Positions 49,242 to 62,897 of a stretch of 64,000 nt of DNA are shown piece after piece (the stretch's first letter is position 1; each line of letters starts with the position of its first letter). Below the pieces are notes generated by a model that worked only from the letters and a program-made list of their open reading frames with translations, made no database searches and was not told the origin of the DNA. The stretch is from NCBI GenBank assembly GCA_036874045.1, contig JAZBRI010000009.1, positions 2,790,001-2,854,000 on the forward strand, given 5' to 3'. A program made the position numbers and the translations under genes. Source of the DNA: Cymodocea nodosa (taxonomy: Eukaryota; Streptophyta; Magnoliopsida; Alismatales; Cymodoceaceae).

Positions 49242-49690
49242 CTTCCCCCATACTTAAATTTTACTAGTCCCTTAGCAAACTAAGATCTAACTAGTTGGTC
49301 TTTCTAAAGTTGTTAGAATTAATTCTTCATTTTGTTCTTCTTCAAAATACATAAATTAGATTACTATATAGATATTTTGTATTTTTCAATAATATGTTTT
49401 AACATTGTTTTCTCCTCTTCAACCTGCAAATATATTTAAAATATATGTAAATTACATACAAAATATATTGACATCACATAGGTGTTAATTATATTATCAT
49501 TTTTTCTTCTTTTCAAACATATGTTATCCTGAATTTTTCAATATGATTTCCAGAATAAATTTCAACTACATACGAATCAAAACACAATCTAATTCAATAT
49601 AATTAAAACAAGTAGAATAATGAATTGTATCTCAAATAAACAACTTCAAAAGTCTTTCTAGTTTCATACTTTAGCAATCTTAAATAACAT
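49242..49690 (-). mobile_element. E: 3' stub of another A/B-family element
   Basis: Aligns closely with 33282-33730, the sequence just inside the 3' LTR of B, including the polypurine tract. It stops where Copia-2 gag begins. Only this stub is left. Confidence 0.8.
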
Positions 49691-51631
49691 AAAATATACT
49701 TTAGAAATCATGAACCACAATTTATGATCTATACTTTGAAGAAAAATAATCATCCTATATTTCCAATATTCAAAATGTATTCCATCAAATAAAGGAGGAC
49801 GATTAAGATTTTGGCCTTCATATAAAAAAAAATTACCATTTCCAGTAACCATTTTACCTTAGATTTTTTAACCTATTTGATTTTAAACAGTCTAAAAACT
49901 TTAAAACAACTTGAGCCTTAAATCAATAGAGTTAAACGTATGCTTAGATATTAATTTCCGTTTAAAAACAAAGAAGGTAGAATAAGCAATGATATTAAAT
50001 AAGTTGGTATCGATTTTATATCAAAGATTATTCACAAAGCTCTAACACCACTTGTAGGATCGTATGGCTACACAAGAGGGGGGTGAATTGTGTATTTTTA
50101 ATATTTTCTGAAATATAATTGAAACTTTAAAACTCAAAAACAAGTCAAAACATTGTTTTCATAAAATCATTTTTATTCAAGATTTCAATTACAATATACA
50201 ATTCAATTCTCCTCAGAAATTGTAGATGCAATTATATTTCGATACCATGTATCATCTAAACAATTTCATAACTACAAATAGAGAAAACTAATTTGCGGAA
50301 TTTAAAACTTTTCTCCCTGTTTGAGATCTTTCTTCTTCTTTTTCTTCTTCAGTAATTCTTCAGTGACGAATATCTTGTCTTTTCATGCTTCACCGAATTT
50401 GCTTTCTTCTAATACTTCAAATCTTCAGTGACGAAAATCTTACCTTTTTATGCTTCACTGAGCTTTCTTCCACTTGAGAGATTTTTCCCGAAGAGGTGTT
50501 TTTGATCCCTGAAAAAGATTTTTCTTTTGGTGTGTAGGGATGGTTTGATCCTTGAAAAGATTTTTCTTTTTGGTGTGCAAGGATAAATTGATCAACGAGA
50601 ATTCTATCTTTTATACTATATCTTCATTTCATGCATATCCTTCACGTTTAACCATTACTAGTTTTCCACTTCTCCATGTCTTTTCTTTTTCCTTCATTGA
50701 AACACACACGTTTTAACCCACATTTATATTTCGAATTTTCTTTAATCATCAGTCCTAGATCTCTGAAAAATTTCCTGCAAAATAAACTTTCTCGTTCAAA
50801 AGTTTTTCATCAATGTAATAAGAAGTCGTTACTTTAATGTTAACTAAACGAGTAACACAAGTATATATATATAACTTAACGTTTCTAACTTAACGAGTTC
50901 ACCATGTGCTATTTCACGTGACAAATACTATAGCTAACTCGACGAACTAAGTCTGTGGTGTTATGCTATCTCAACGAAGCATCTCCATTGTACTACGATA
51001 ACTCAACGAACCAGTAATAAACAAATATTTTTAAAATAAGAATTTTACCACGTGCAAAAATAACAACTTAAGTTTATAACGCTAACCTAACGCGTTGCCT
51101 TAGTGTTCAATATAGCAACTCAACGTATTTAATTATGTTAACTTAACGAGTTAAACATGTGCACTTCACGTGATACAATACAACATTCGTAACTTATAAT
51201 TTCACCACGTGTACAACACTAACTTAACGAGTTCGTCTCTTCTTTTACTCACTAACTTAACGAGTTATCACGTAACCTATTTTAACCTTTAAGCCTCTAA
51301 CTTAACGAGTTCTCACGTGACCTCTATACAAACAAAACTCTAACTTAACGAGTTGTCTAAACATACAATGTTCATGATACAGAAGATATAACATTAAAGC
51401 ATATCATGCTTTTCAATAAAAGCACACGTTAACTTAACGTTTAGCTAAATGAGAAATTAATGAAATGAAACGACTAATTATTAACTTTAGATCTAATACA
51501 AACAAGTATTTATATCAGTAAGTTTTTTCTGTATTAATTGATGATTTTAATTTCTTTTCACAAACAATAATAATTGAGCAAATATGATTATTTTCATTCA
51601 ACACACATCATCAAAACAAAAATACTCAACA
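49690..51631 (-). mobile_element. Copia-2: front end of a SIRE-like copia
   Basis: 5' LTR 50053-51631 (1579 bp, TG...CA), tRNA-Met-type primer site at 50039-50050, and the first part of gag at 49700-49852 (MVTGNGNFFLYEGQNLNR), all closely like Copia-1. The rest of the element is absent. The LTR lacks about 200 bp present in that of Copia-1 (the part holding the GGATAGTTAC hairpins). It marks the right edge of the retroelement cluster. Broken. Confidence 0.85.
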
Positions 51632-53365
51632 TGAATGTTATTGATTAATTTGTGATTATTAACCCATATGAGGTGAGTAAATAATGTATGATTTAAAGAA
51701 GAATAAGTTTAGAAAGTCGCCATTATATGTTGCTTTCTAGGTAATAAAAATAGTAAAATTTTAAATTACTTTACAAAACTCATTTAAAGTCTTTCTCAAT
51801 TTTATTTCCATTTTACAATCTCATCGAAAGAAAAATGATCTTACCAATAATCGTAATTACACAAAAATCAAGGAGCACAACATGAACCTCAGCTGCAATT
51901 TAACGAGTAGAGAACATTGGGTGCAAATAACATATTTCAATGCACTGAACATAAAATGATTACCAGATGTTCTCAAGTCTTATCTCGAATAACTTAAATT
52001 TTTATAATCAAATTTTAAAGATTATAATCATAAAGAACTAGTATATTATAATCAAATTAAAAAATACAATTCTATTACTTTACATTTAATATAAAATTGT
52101 AATCAACTAAATGCAACCTCAATGAACAAAGGTTATTTTCTTAACAATTCACTAGACTTTCGACTTTACTCTCAATGTCCTTTAAATTTCAAGTTTATTT
52201 TTTATTAGATTTGTGATCCAATATGACTAGATTTTCATGAAAATTTAAGTATAAAGTGTCTAACATACTAAATTTAATAACATCTGTATCATTCACCCAA
52301 GAGATAAAATGACAACAAAAATAAATTTTGTATTCTATTTTTAGACAATCACAATAAAAAAAACTATAAATATCTCCATTTACATTTTCCTTTCAAGCAT
52401 ATAGCATAAGAAATGATTTAAATAAAAATTCTATTCCAGCGAAATAACCACAACTTTTAATAGTTACAAGGATGCAATTTTAGTTTAAATTCATATTATA
52501 AAAAATTGAGGCGATGATCAAGATTTTAAAAAGTTACAAATGAGTAATTTTAGCTTTAAATCTAATCATACATAATTTTGAACGGAAGCTATGATACCCA
52601 TAGGTACATTAGACATACACTATATAAATAATGCAAACAATAGATTAAAAATCAAAACAAAGAAGGGTTTCCAGTAGAGGCATGAGGAAATTTTCATGGC
52701 TACACCTATTGTTTAAATTTATTTTAATTTTAAAAGTAAAATATATTTATACAATTATTAAATATATGCTATAATCTAATACATGTTAAATTTTCAACTT
52801 CAAATAAGTAACGTTTATTATTATATTTTAAATCTAAAAATCAACGATTGAAATTTAACAAAAATTGATGAATTTTAAAATCCCTAGTTCAAAGGTCAAT
52901 GCTTATTTAACATATACAAAAATTTTATAATGTAATCTACACAGTTACTTTCACCTTCTATATATTTTTAAAGACAAAGATATTAATAAAATATTCTCCC
53001 ATAACCACTAAGAAATTTATGCTCGTTTGAGATAAAAAACCATTCGTAATTAAACGACCCTGAGATTATACCTTCAAAAGAAACCTTGTATTAAGTTTTG
53101 GCCGGACATGCACTCATCTTCCAGCATGGGCATCGAGCATCCATGGTAAAGACCAACAAGCAAATGCAATTGTAATATGACATTTCAAGGCTTGGTGGGA
53201 GGACTTTTCTTTTTGTAAAGAACAGCTTATTATGGAAACTGGGAGTGGCAAATTAGCCGACTCATGTGGTTTCCCAACACTTCAATGGAGAAAAAAATTG
53301 CGTGGAAAAACGAGGCGACTGCTAAAATCCCCCCGTCCCAGATTAGACTGTCTGGTCATTTCTCC
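51632..53365. other. AT-rich intergenic DNA
   Basis: No gene, LTR or hairpin motif of the cluster is seen. It includes the 3' flank of the ATP synthase gene. The last 250 bp before 53366 probably hold its 3' UTR. Confidence 0.5.
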
Positions 53366-56300
53366 TTAAACCTTGTAACCAGTGATTGTGCATCCTCTTC
53401 CCACTATCTCACCAAGACAAAATATGGCATAACACTCCAATCCGAAAAGAGCTATGATACCAGCATCCTCAACCTTGAGCTCTGACCTGTTCTTCCACAT
53501 CTGCTTCACGACATCCAACTCTTTCCAGAATGACTCACGACGGCCAGGGAGGCTGCAAATGCACAAAAATAAGTCTTATGGCCGTGTTCCTAGTGTCAGG
53601 TTTTGGCTCCTGCATGTTGCAGTCGAGTCACATGCTAAAAATGCAATAGCTTGTTTCGACAAAAAGATGGAGATTAAAGAAACTAAATATATTAAGGGAA
53701 ATGTAAGGAATCAACAGTTTTCAACCAGTATGTATGCCACAGAAAGGATAGAAAGGATAAGTAGTTAAAAATTCATAGGAAAGTTGCTTTTCAACCAATT
53801 TCACTCAAGAAAGATCCTTTTAGTATGGGTTTGTGCAATAAGAAATTATGTGAAAGGAAATGGTGCAAAATGATTTCCTACCATTTCCACCTTGTTTAAA
53901 ATCATCTTTCATAATCTCCCCACTATTTATACCCAGACCCTTTGTGACTTCCCATCTCCTCCCTTGGGAAATCACGAGAAAAATTCTTTGCAAAAACTAC
54001 TTGTGCAGGTAGAAATCCTCCTGCACCCAGCCCTCCTGCATTTGATGCTCTCCCTCCTGTTGTCCACCACTCTTGAGCTCCCACCATCCAGTCATCCCTT
54101 GCAACCAGCTCACAATTGTCCCATCTACACCTCACACCCATGCCCTCTTTCATGGAGTCTGCTGCTCTCTCACTCTCGCCAGCTGCTTCTTCTGTTGTAT
54201 GTTTTCTGCTTCATGACCGGCCCCTCTCAACTTCGTTAATGTTATTACTAGATGCTTGATTTCAGATTTCTTTATGTCGCTAGGCCCTATTGTTTAGTTG
54301 GCAAGTTAAATTCTTCTTTTGCTATCTTATCAATATTTTCTCAATTTATTGGTTACTTTAATTATCATTTCTCCAGGATTTGAACTTCGTCTTTTCTTTG
54401 TAAACATTCATCTTGAATTTTATTACGGTGTTCTGTTAAAGACGACTTTTTGAATAGAAATGAAATTCTCATTCATTCTTTCTATCATTGGTGACATCAC
54501 ATACATTGGTACTATACATCACTGACTGCACTGTCCACCCATGTTAATAATATTCATTCCAATAATCTTTCAAGTAACAACATTAATTTAGAACAATAAA
54601 AGAATTCCATACATTGTTCTAAACATGAATCTATATTTAATAGATACCGAAGGTGATCATCAATACTGCCATTGTCTATATATAGGTCCTCTAAAAAGGT
54701 TTGCTACTACATACAAGGCTCTTAATTATTATTAAATGAGAATAATTTATTTGAGTACCATATCCATGATGTAAAAAATGTAATGTTAGTTGAGATGGGG
54801 TGTATCAACCTTCAAGTAAACCATCCATGTAAAAAATTCCTATTATGTTCATTTTCGAATCTTCTTGTTTAATTATTCCTAAAAAATTGTTATTTAATTA
54901 AAATTATTAAATAAACTTTAATAATATAAAAATAATAATACAAGCATAATTATTATTAATTCCTAAATTAATATGAAAGTTGAAGTTAAATTCCTTGAAT
55001 TCCTAATACTTGTATAAACAATTAAATTTTAATTTCTATCCATTTCCAATAGATGCACAAACATCCCTGCAAAAAGAACTTTTTCTTATTGTTTCCATTT
55101 CCCATGATTTCCAAACTAACCCATTGTTTTCTCTCACTATTTCCAGGTTAAGAAATAAACCCTCAAAATTTTGTGTAACGAACCCTCCTGGACTAGCCTT
55201 ACAAGTGCAGAATTGGTTCCGTATAACCATTGATTCTAAACTAGAATATCCGAAGCATCAAAATGGAATGAAAAATATTAATCGTTAAAGAATAAAACAT
55301 AAGTAGTTTTATACAAAAACGGTTCCAAAAAAAATTATATTGAGGAATTCAAAGGATGCAACCTAATGTTAACTCCAATTATACAACTGATGTGATGTCA
55401 TCAAAAAATCATTGCAAACTATAGTGCCACATAACAATCTCCCATAATTTTCTTCTTCCAATAAAAAAGCTATAGGATCATTGGCATCAAATAGTGGACT
55501 TATAGTTTTTTTATCAGTTATCATGAATTATTAATTTTTTACTAATTTCTTTCCACTTAAATTCTCCATACACATTAATATGGCTGACCTGTCATACACT
55601 TTACCAATTACCACAGTAAATCGATTGCTAGCAAACAGAAACATAGCTGTTGTAAAAAATACAGGCTGCACAGATTAACCATCATGCAATGGTTGATTAA
55701 CTCTTACTTGACCTGATTGAGTCAGGTAATAACTGACCAATTATTAGTTGGATCAGTTAATAGTTAACCATTAACATGTCTGACCAATTAACAGAAGTAA
55801 TTAATTTACGTTTCAATTAATCAACCCAACCTAATTAATTGACCTATATAAAAGCCACAAAGCATTTTATTCATATATCCACTTCTATCAATTTTATTCT
55901 TTTATTGGTTGTTTTAATACTACCATTACAGATTTGTGTGATTGTGTTTGAAATAGGCAGATGAAAAGAGTATAAGATAAAAGCTAACTTGATTAAATGG
56001 TTTATGTAATTGAAAACTATTAATTGATTGGTTACAATGTAGGAGGTTAATAAATTGTTTATTGATGAACCAAATCAACAAAAGTTGATCCGATTAACAA
56101 TTAGTCATTCAATTTCAACTCGATTAACAAAATGAATTATCATTCCAACAAGATTTGGGCTAAGTTGGTTAACGGCTATTCTAACCTTATGCAACCCTAG
56201 TCTGAAAGCAAGTGGGAATATATAGCCTTTCATTTCTTTTTAAAATGGCTATCAAGGAAGCTTAAGACAGGAAACAAACACAAAAGAGACAGAATACAAT

Positions 56301-57728
56301 AGTTATTACTAACTAGCTTGTCAAAGTTAGGGAAATATCCATAAGTTTTTTAAATCAAACATTCAATATTATAGAAAAAGTACATGCCAACAGGATAAGA
56401 TTGCTTCATATTAAATATTAAGTATAAAATAGAAAATCCATTTATTATTGATAAACATAGTATGTTACTGAACAAATAGCTTTCAATAATTTGATAAAGG
56501 AAAAAATATTATAAAGTGATGGTAAAAGTGAATCAAAGAGAAGGTGGAGGTGGGGATGAGCAAAGAAGGAAAGATTGGACAAGTGACAGTGAAAAAAAAA
56601 CTTTCCATGGCACAAAGTTATCATGACAATGGGCTAAGGCACCTGGCACCAAGTGATTATGGGCTGAATCTTTAGGCATGTAAATATTAACTTGCTAAAA
56701 AATAAGTGACTCCATTAATGCATAAAAGAGACAAGGTTTAAGATGCATAAAACTAAACTGGAAGTCAAGGTTTGAGAAAAACAGAATAAAAGAGACATAC
56801 TACTTTAATTGATAGATGTTTAGCAATCAAGGCAATAAGTATATGTGCTATGCATTACAATCAGGTATAATCTTCATCACAAAATCCCTGATATATATGT
56901 ATGTGTGTTGGGGGGGTGATGGTTGTGTTAGTTCACAACGAGGAGGGGAAGGGTAGTTCATGAGGGCGATGATGCTGGGCAGGTGGCAATGCTTCATTAG
57001 GATGACAACGAGCATAGGGAGGGGAGGGGCAGTTCATGAGCAGATGACCAATGTGTTTCACCATTCACCATGGGAAGTGAAAGACAATGGGCAAGCTTCA
57101 ATGGAGGACAGATGGCTTTGTGCATTGGGCACTGGGCTAGAGGATGGAGGAGACGAGAGATGAGGGTTGAGATCCATTAAGGGCACGTATGGCAATTTTG
57201 CTATGGGTTCCTACAAATTCATTTTTCCCAAATATATATATTTATATATACATCCCTCTATATTCAGATGAAATCCTTCCTTAGTATTGTTGTATTTTGT
57301 ACCAGTGGTTCGAATTAATTATACAAATATTTAAAAATGACCCAAATCATTTGTTGCGCTGACACTTTTGCTATGTTCTCTGAAAACCTTGTGCAGACTG
57401 GAATTATTATCAACTCTATGATATCTTCCTTTTACATGTCATTCTCAATTACATAACTTAAGTCTTAAATTATGCAAACCAATGCCAGTATGGAATTGAA
57501 AACTTATGCAAAAAAGAGAACCAAAACCAGCTAAGGAAACACTAACCTTGCCATACGAGTATAGAACAACTGCTTTGACATCTCATTGCATTTCTCAATG
57601 GTGGGGGGCTGCTGCACATACTGCTGGTTTTGCTCCATCATCTGCTTATAGTAAACAGATCCATGCTTATTCAAGAACTTCGATGCCTCACAAAGCTTTC
57701 CCGTAATCTGGTTCAGCTTTGACGCCAT
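53366..57728 (-). CDS. ATP20: Mitochondrial ATP synthase subunit g (two exons)
   Basis: Subunit g is a small membrane protein of the Fo part of mitochondrial ATP synthase and helps enzyme dimers form and shape cristae. Exon 1 is 57547-57728 and exon 2 is 53366-53552, giving 122 residues, the length I recall for Arabidopsis homologues. Exon 1 encodes MASKLNQITGKLCEASKFLN, then VEKC-like IEKCNEMSKQLFYTRMA. The junction makes a Ser codon. Exon 2 encodes LPGRRESFWKELDVVKQMWK, NRSELKVEDAGI and a C-terminal membrane helix (LFGLECYAIFCLGEIVGRG). Splice sites are GTTAGT and TTTGCAG. The single intron is 3994 bp. The gene symbol follows the yeast/plant family name. Confidence 0.93.
53553..57546 (-). 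other. Intron of the ATP synthase subunit g gene
   Basis: 3994 bp, GT-AG, between codons of exon 1 and exon 2. It has two GC-richer patches (about 54010-54240, C/T-rich, and 56940-57170, G/A-rich) and AT-rich sequence elsewhere, plus a short-range palindromic stretch around 55680-55840. No recognisable transposon protein is seen. The patches may be old insertions. I could not find clear terminal repeats. Confidence 0.6.
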
Positions 57729-58500
57729 CTACTCCAAATCATACACCAAACTACATAAAACCATGCCAAGCATCACAAATCAAATCCAAAAATAAAATAA
57801 ATCCACAAAAAACAAAATTGAAGTTGCAATCATTTTTCAATCAGAACAATTCACCGCAATAAATGCCAAATATCTATAATCCTTGTGAATTGTGATTTCG
57901 TCGTTTTCTCTCCTGAAAAAGCATCAGAAAGTCCTGCCTCTAAATTTCCGGATTCCCACCTTTCCTCCTCCCAGATCTCACATCCCACCGACCATCTATT
58001 TACCCTTCTTGGATCTCTATAATCGTGCCGCCAATGTCCATGCCTTATCTTCTCCTAGTCTCTAACTTACGCTTCAGTCGCAGAGTATGCTCGCGCCGCC
58101 CCCTATCACAGTCCTTTCCACAGACACTAGCTTCTCTCTTCCCAACTCCTCGTCCTCTTCTTCGCCACCACCATTTACTCTCCATCCCTCCACCTCTAAA
58201 ACACTCCTATCATGTACCAATTCATCCTCATTTTTTAAAAATCCATCACAATTGCAAGCAAAACCAGCGACCAAAACATCTTTTCGACAGAAAAAAAAGG
58301 GAAACGTCACGAAACTTTACAAACGGAAAGAACAACACCAATCGATTGAGGCAACAAGTTCCTATCCTATCGCTACTTTGATCTACAACTCATGAGGAGG
58401 AGATATACCTGCGACGCCTCTCCTAGCACCCGCCGACGGCAAAAGAAGTGAAGGGAGGAAGCAGAGGAAGAGTGTTGCCCTAAGCCACACATTTTGTTTT
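57729..58500 (-). promoter_or_regulatory. 5' region of the ATP synthase subunit g gene
   Basis: GC-richer than its surroundings, with C/T-rich runs on the plus strand (57950-58250), as is usual for a plant promoter and 5' UTR on the minus strand. No clear TATA box was picked. A plus-strand open frame at 58087-58395 (102 residues, Ser/Pro-rich start, then Lys-rich) could be the first exon of a plastid-targeted protein, but overlaps this region and is not recognised. Confidence 0.4.
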
Positions 58501-59300
58501 GATTTATATCATGTTAAAAAAAAAACTAAAACGAAATAATTACACATATGCATTTTTCATTTTGAAAAAAATTAGGTCCAATTTGATAAAAATTTTATCA
58601 GTGCAATTCTAACAAAAATCTTCAATCTTTATCAAAAATTTAAAATATGTCTAGTTTCTTTGATTTTGGCTTTTGACTTACTACTTCAAAATCATGTCAA
58701 ATAAAACTTTATAAATATGTCATTTTCTATATATCGGATGATTAATATTATAAATAGCTTTCAAGATTATATTTTTTGAATATTTTTTTTTTTGATGTAA
58801 GAAAAATCTTGTTGCGGTATTTATTGTAAAATAGAAATTGAAAATTTTAGGTGTATCCATGGGTGTCATAAAAGGTAAAATGCATTAATGTAGGCCTAAC
58901 CCACACTATTCTCCTGTGAAAGAAGCCACCATTGTTGCTCCCTTCACTAATTTCTCTTAGGTTTATAACTTTTTTGAAAAATTGATCTATTGAAAAATAA
59001 TATTGTTGGTAACGAAAATAAATACTTAACATTAAATACAAATAATTTCACAACAGCCATATAGTCTATTTTTGTATTACCCTCTCATATCCCAAAAGTA
59101 TAAACATTGCAAATTTTAATACCATCCATGACATTAATTAATTTGCCTTATCAAGTTAAATCATTCTATAATATTTTACCTAGCAGTATTTTTAAGACAC
59201 GTTTATATTTAGATAGTTGGCTTGAGAAATATATTCTTAAAAATAAAGATTATAAACAAAACTAATGGGTAAATTATTTACACATGCAACTCTTTTACGT
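58501..59300. other. Intergenic DNA
   Basis: AT-rich. I see no gene, RNA or repeat that I can support. Confidence 0.5.
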
Positions 59301-59304
59301 TCTT

Positions 59305-60039
59305 TTAAATCCTAATGCCACGAAGAAATATTATCCTCAAAATTATAATATAGTTGAGTTTGCATAATTTGATTTGTAATATATTTTTTATTTTTAGCTT
59401 CATATTGCAAAACACCCTTCCTCTATAATTTCGTCTATCATCTTCATCCTGATTGTAAATTTTGTCTAAACTTACTCTCCACCTAGATTTCCTTGCAAAT
59501 GATGACAATACCCCAGTGTATGCAACAATCTGATGTATTGTCAACACCTCATTCAATGTTAAGCTCTTGAATATCTTAGAATTGCAAATCAAAATTGGTG
59601 CTGTCATCTAAACGACAACAAAATCGACTAAAATGGCCACCCAGCTTGGTCCAAAAAATCGGGCCATGACAATTCGATTTGTCCAACCCAAATGACATCT
59701 ACGGATGACCGAACGTGTTGAGTCGTCCAACACCATCCGTTCTCCAAACATCCAGATGACTAAATTGAAGAAAACTCTGAATCCTTTTTTCCTCATATAA
59801 TGATCGATGTAGAGCAAAACCCACAACATGATGCAGTTCTCTTTTTTCACCTGCAAGCTTTCAGATAATGATATTAATGAAGCTAATTCATACCATGAAT
59901 CTTTTTTCCTCCATCTGAAACCAATCAGAAAATAAACTAGTGACATTTTCCTGTCACTCAAGAGACCAAAGCTGTTTCCATATAATACAATTCCTTCAGA
60001 AAGTAAAGTGCAAAGAGAATTCTGGTTAACCCTAGCCAA
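59305..60039 (-). other. Unrecognised open stretches downstream of KEA gene
   Basis: Two abutting open stretches of 143 and 100 codons lie in one frame, starting MARVNQNSLCTLLSEGIVLY, with a single stop between them. The first is rich in aromatic and hydrophobic residues (MSLVYFLIGFRW, CIMLWVLLYIDHYM, VFFNLVIWMFG) and could span a membrane. Such a length is unlikely by chance in DNA this AT-rich. It begins about 350 bp after the KEA stop codon on the same strand. I recognise no family. It may be a decayed gene, an exon, or part of a long KEA 3' UTR. Confidence 0.3.
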
Positions 60040-60390
60040 ACATTAATCTGTTACGACGTGTGGTAGCAGAACTTCACGCAGAATACAAACGCGTAACCTA
60101 GGGTGAACAAAAATTGCCCAGTTCATGCTAAGCTGCAGATTGCCTTTCTTTTTGTGATTAGGCTTCGAAAAGCATTGCCTTTAGTTGTGTCGTCAAGATT
60201 TCTTCAGTAATTGACGAACTACTTACAGATTCACAATACAGAAAAAGGTCAGACTTCTCTACTTTGTAATATACAACCAATTTATATCTCCTTCTCTCTC
60301 TCTGGAACCTGTTCCGCAGAGTTTTAAGAAGCTGATCAGGTAAAGATGGTTGTCCAGATTGCTTCTTTATAAAATATATATAATATTTAA
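60040..60390 (-). other. Probable 3' UTR of the KEA gene
   Basis: Follows the stop at 60391-60393. AT-rich, with no clear single poly(A) signal that I can choose. Confidence 0.4.
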
Positions 60391-62897
60391 TCATGAATCA
60401 TGAGAGCCTCGGATCATCAAATTTACGCGCTTAGCATTGTCAGCACGAAGGCTATCACCTTTAAATCCCATCTGGATATCAAAATCATGATCTTAAATAA
60501 TCTTAATTTATGCTAGCGCTAAATAATTATCAAAGGGAGTAGTGTAAATGCCTACCTCGTGTTGATTACGATCTGGAGGAAACCAATGCAACAGTGCTCC
60601 AAGCTTGATCACCGCTGGAATCAACTTAAACAGTAGTGGAGTGGTCACCTGCACGGTTTTAGTATGTGAGATGTAGAATAAACAGAATGCTTGGAAACAA
60701 TCGGAAATGATATGAGTAGAGCCCACAAAATGGTAACTGCTACCAATGCCCTTGCAAATAGGATTAGGATGTCATCAGGAAGGTATGCCAACGACAACTA
60801 AAATTGTTGGATGTAACATGAAGCTGACTAGATAAGGAGAAAGAGTACCAGACTGAGAGCTGTTGTGCCTAGAAGTAACAGGTATAATTTACCCTGCAAT
60901 GAGAAAAGGTTATTTAGGACCATAATTTCAAACCATAAATATAAACAAATAAGCTCAATATATATGGATTATGGTAAGTTAAAAAGCAAGAATCTACACT
61001 AGTATCTTCATAATATATCCGATCATAAGAAATTTATTATACACAAGGATTTTATATCATTAAAAGAGACAAAAACCTGTGCATTCAATTGATGCACCAC
61101 ATTTGGCAGTGTTTTGGGAAGATTTTAGCGAAAGTAGGTCATTTATCCCAGTCAATCAGCATTTATTGCAGATGACTTCTTAAAAAGTAAAGGTAAAAAA
61201 ATTGATCTTTTTCTAAGCCATCAACCTCAATCAGTCGAAGATTAGAAGCACGACTGAGAAGGATGAAAGCAAATTCCCCAATTTGTGCTAATGACATTCC
61301 AACCTACAAACATTGGCAAGAAACATGATTAGACCATTATTTAGACATTACAAAATGAATAATGCAACTTAAAATATAACGGAGGCTTACAAGAAGTGAT
61401 ATTTTATTGCTATAGCCAAATCCTTTAACAACAATGGTGATTACTATTGTTTTTGTAATGATCACCAAAAGGACAGCTGCTAGCAAAATATCCACATGAT
61501 TCCACAGGAAACGTACATGGATTAACATCCCAATGCTTGCAAGAAACAGAGCAGCAAAAAAGTTACGAATGGATTCAACCTGCACTGGGAGAAGCAAAAT
61601 GAGAACAATACTAAATAAGTGAATCACAACTCTTTTAGAACAATAAAAGAATTACTTGTTCAAGAGTGTGCTTTGAAAATTCTGTTGTTGAAATCATCAC
61701 TCCCGCAACAAATGACCCCAATTCAAAGCTTAGACCCAAAAAATCACTGCACTGAGACAATAATAAAATTTTCATTTAACAACAATAACTTATTTCTGCA
61801 ATCAAGTTATTCCTGAAATGACACCGTTGTCTCTAATCATCCAATCATAGGATATGGTACCTCAACCATCTAAATGCATGATTTTAGTATTGCAAAACAT
61901 CTAAATATCTCCCCCAAGTTCATAGTTGATACAAGTCCTCCCCTTTCTTCTATTACAAGCAATATTCAGTAAAGTCTTGCGAACTCAAACAATATATCTA
62001 GGTTGATATTATGATGCATATATTTTTTAAGTTGCACATCCTTTTGCAGCTGCATGAGGCTCCTATTATTATGATTGATGGATGTGAGTACATTAAAAAA
62101 AGCAAGAAACATACTTTCATCTCCTAGGTTGATATTTCCTGATTAAATGTAAACCATAGTAGTTTCATATTATATAGTTGCATGTGAAGCAGTACATCAC
62201 ATCAGTGAACTTTCACATATAAAACATGCTGGACTATTTAAGAATATCGATATTAGAATAAATGGGTCTTGCTAGAATAAATGAATCGTTGTATGGATTT
62301 TGATTAGGTTACTTATAAGTAACTGGTTTCTTGTTGGTCAAGTAATAATTTTCATATATATAAGAGATTGCACTCTTTCTCAGTAACCACAATAATATCA
62401 TTTCATTCTACACTTCTTAACAATCTTAAACAGTGTTCGAAAAAATTATGTTAGATGGGCTGGCTTCATCTGTTTAGGAACACTGCAAAACTATAGTTCT
62501 AAAAGGGTCTAGAAAAAAGTGTTACAAAAAAAAGGTTCTAAAAAAGGTACTTCAGCATCAGAAAGTCCAAGAATGACATATATTATAGTATGAAAAATAA
62601 AGCATGAATATGCAGTCTTTATTTGTGGAGAAATGGAGCAAACCCAGGCAACGAGTAAGCAAAATGCAACTGATGATAACTGGTATAGTTCATTGGTCTG
62701 CCAAAAAAAAGGTCAAGTAAAACTCAAAATAAGCACTAATATCAATAAATTAGCAAATAAATTACATAGAAATAGGTGTGATTTTCTAGAGGAAACAAAC
62801 CTGTGATGAAAGATTCATCATAAGCCTAAGAAACCAGGGCAGACAAGTTCGAGATACTATAAACAGAATGACTAAAAATGTACCGAGCACGATCAAT
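60391..62897 (-). CDS. K+ efflux antiporter (KEA4/5/6 type), last eight exons
   Basis: CPA2-family K+/H+ antiporter of the endomembrane system; the plant KEA4-6 group acts in Golgi/endosome pH and K+ balance. Exons, in gene order: 62801-62897, 62644-62697, 61656-61751, 61391-61579, 61226-61303, 60849-60893, 60556-60648, 60391-60471, all with GT-AG introns, giving 244 codons to the stop. Key pieces are TCLPWFLRLMMNLSSQ, TNELYQLSSVAFCLLVAW, LGLSFELGSFVAGVMISTTE, VESIRNFFAALFLASIGMLI, SLAQIGEFAFILLSRA, GKLYLLLLGTTALSL, VTTPLLFKLIP and the tail GSHDS shared with Arabidopsis KEA4/6. The front of the gene lies beyond 64000. Keeping the last intron (84 bp) would give another C-terminus (VGIYTTPFDNYLALA). 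Confidence 0.92.

Noticed and set aside
53454-53768. 104-residue plus-strand frame
   Set aside because: It is antisense to exon 2 of the ATP synthase gene and has no recognisable domain.
55670-56200. Possible DNA transposon with inverted ends in the ATP synthase intron
   Set aside because: The ends are only loosely complementary and no target-site copy was found.
58087-58395. 102-residue plus-strand frame as a plastid-targeted gene
   Set aside because: Ser/Pro-rich composition can come from a C/T-rich promoter stretch. Two overlapping frames are open here and no family is recognised. Mentioned only inside the promoter entry.
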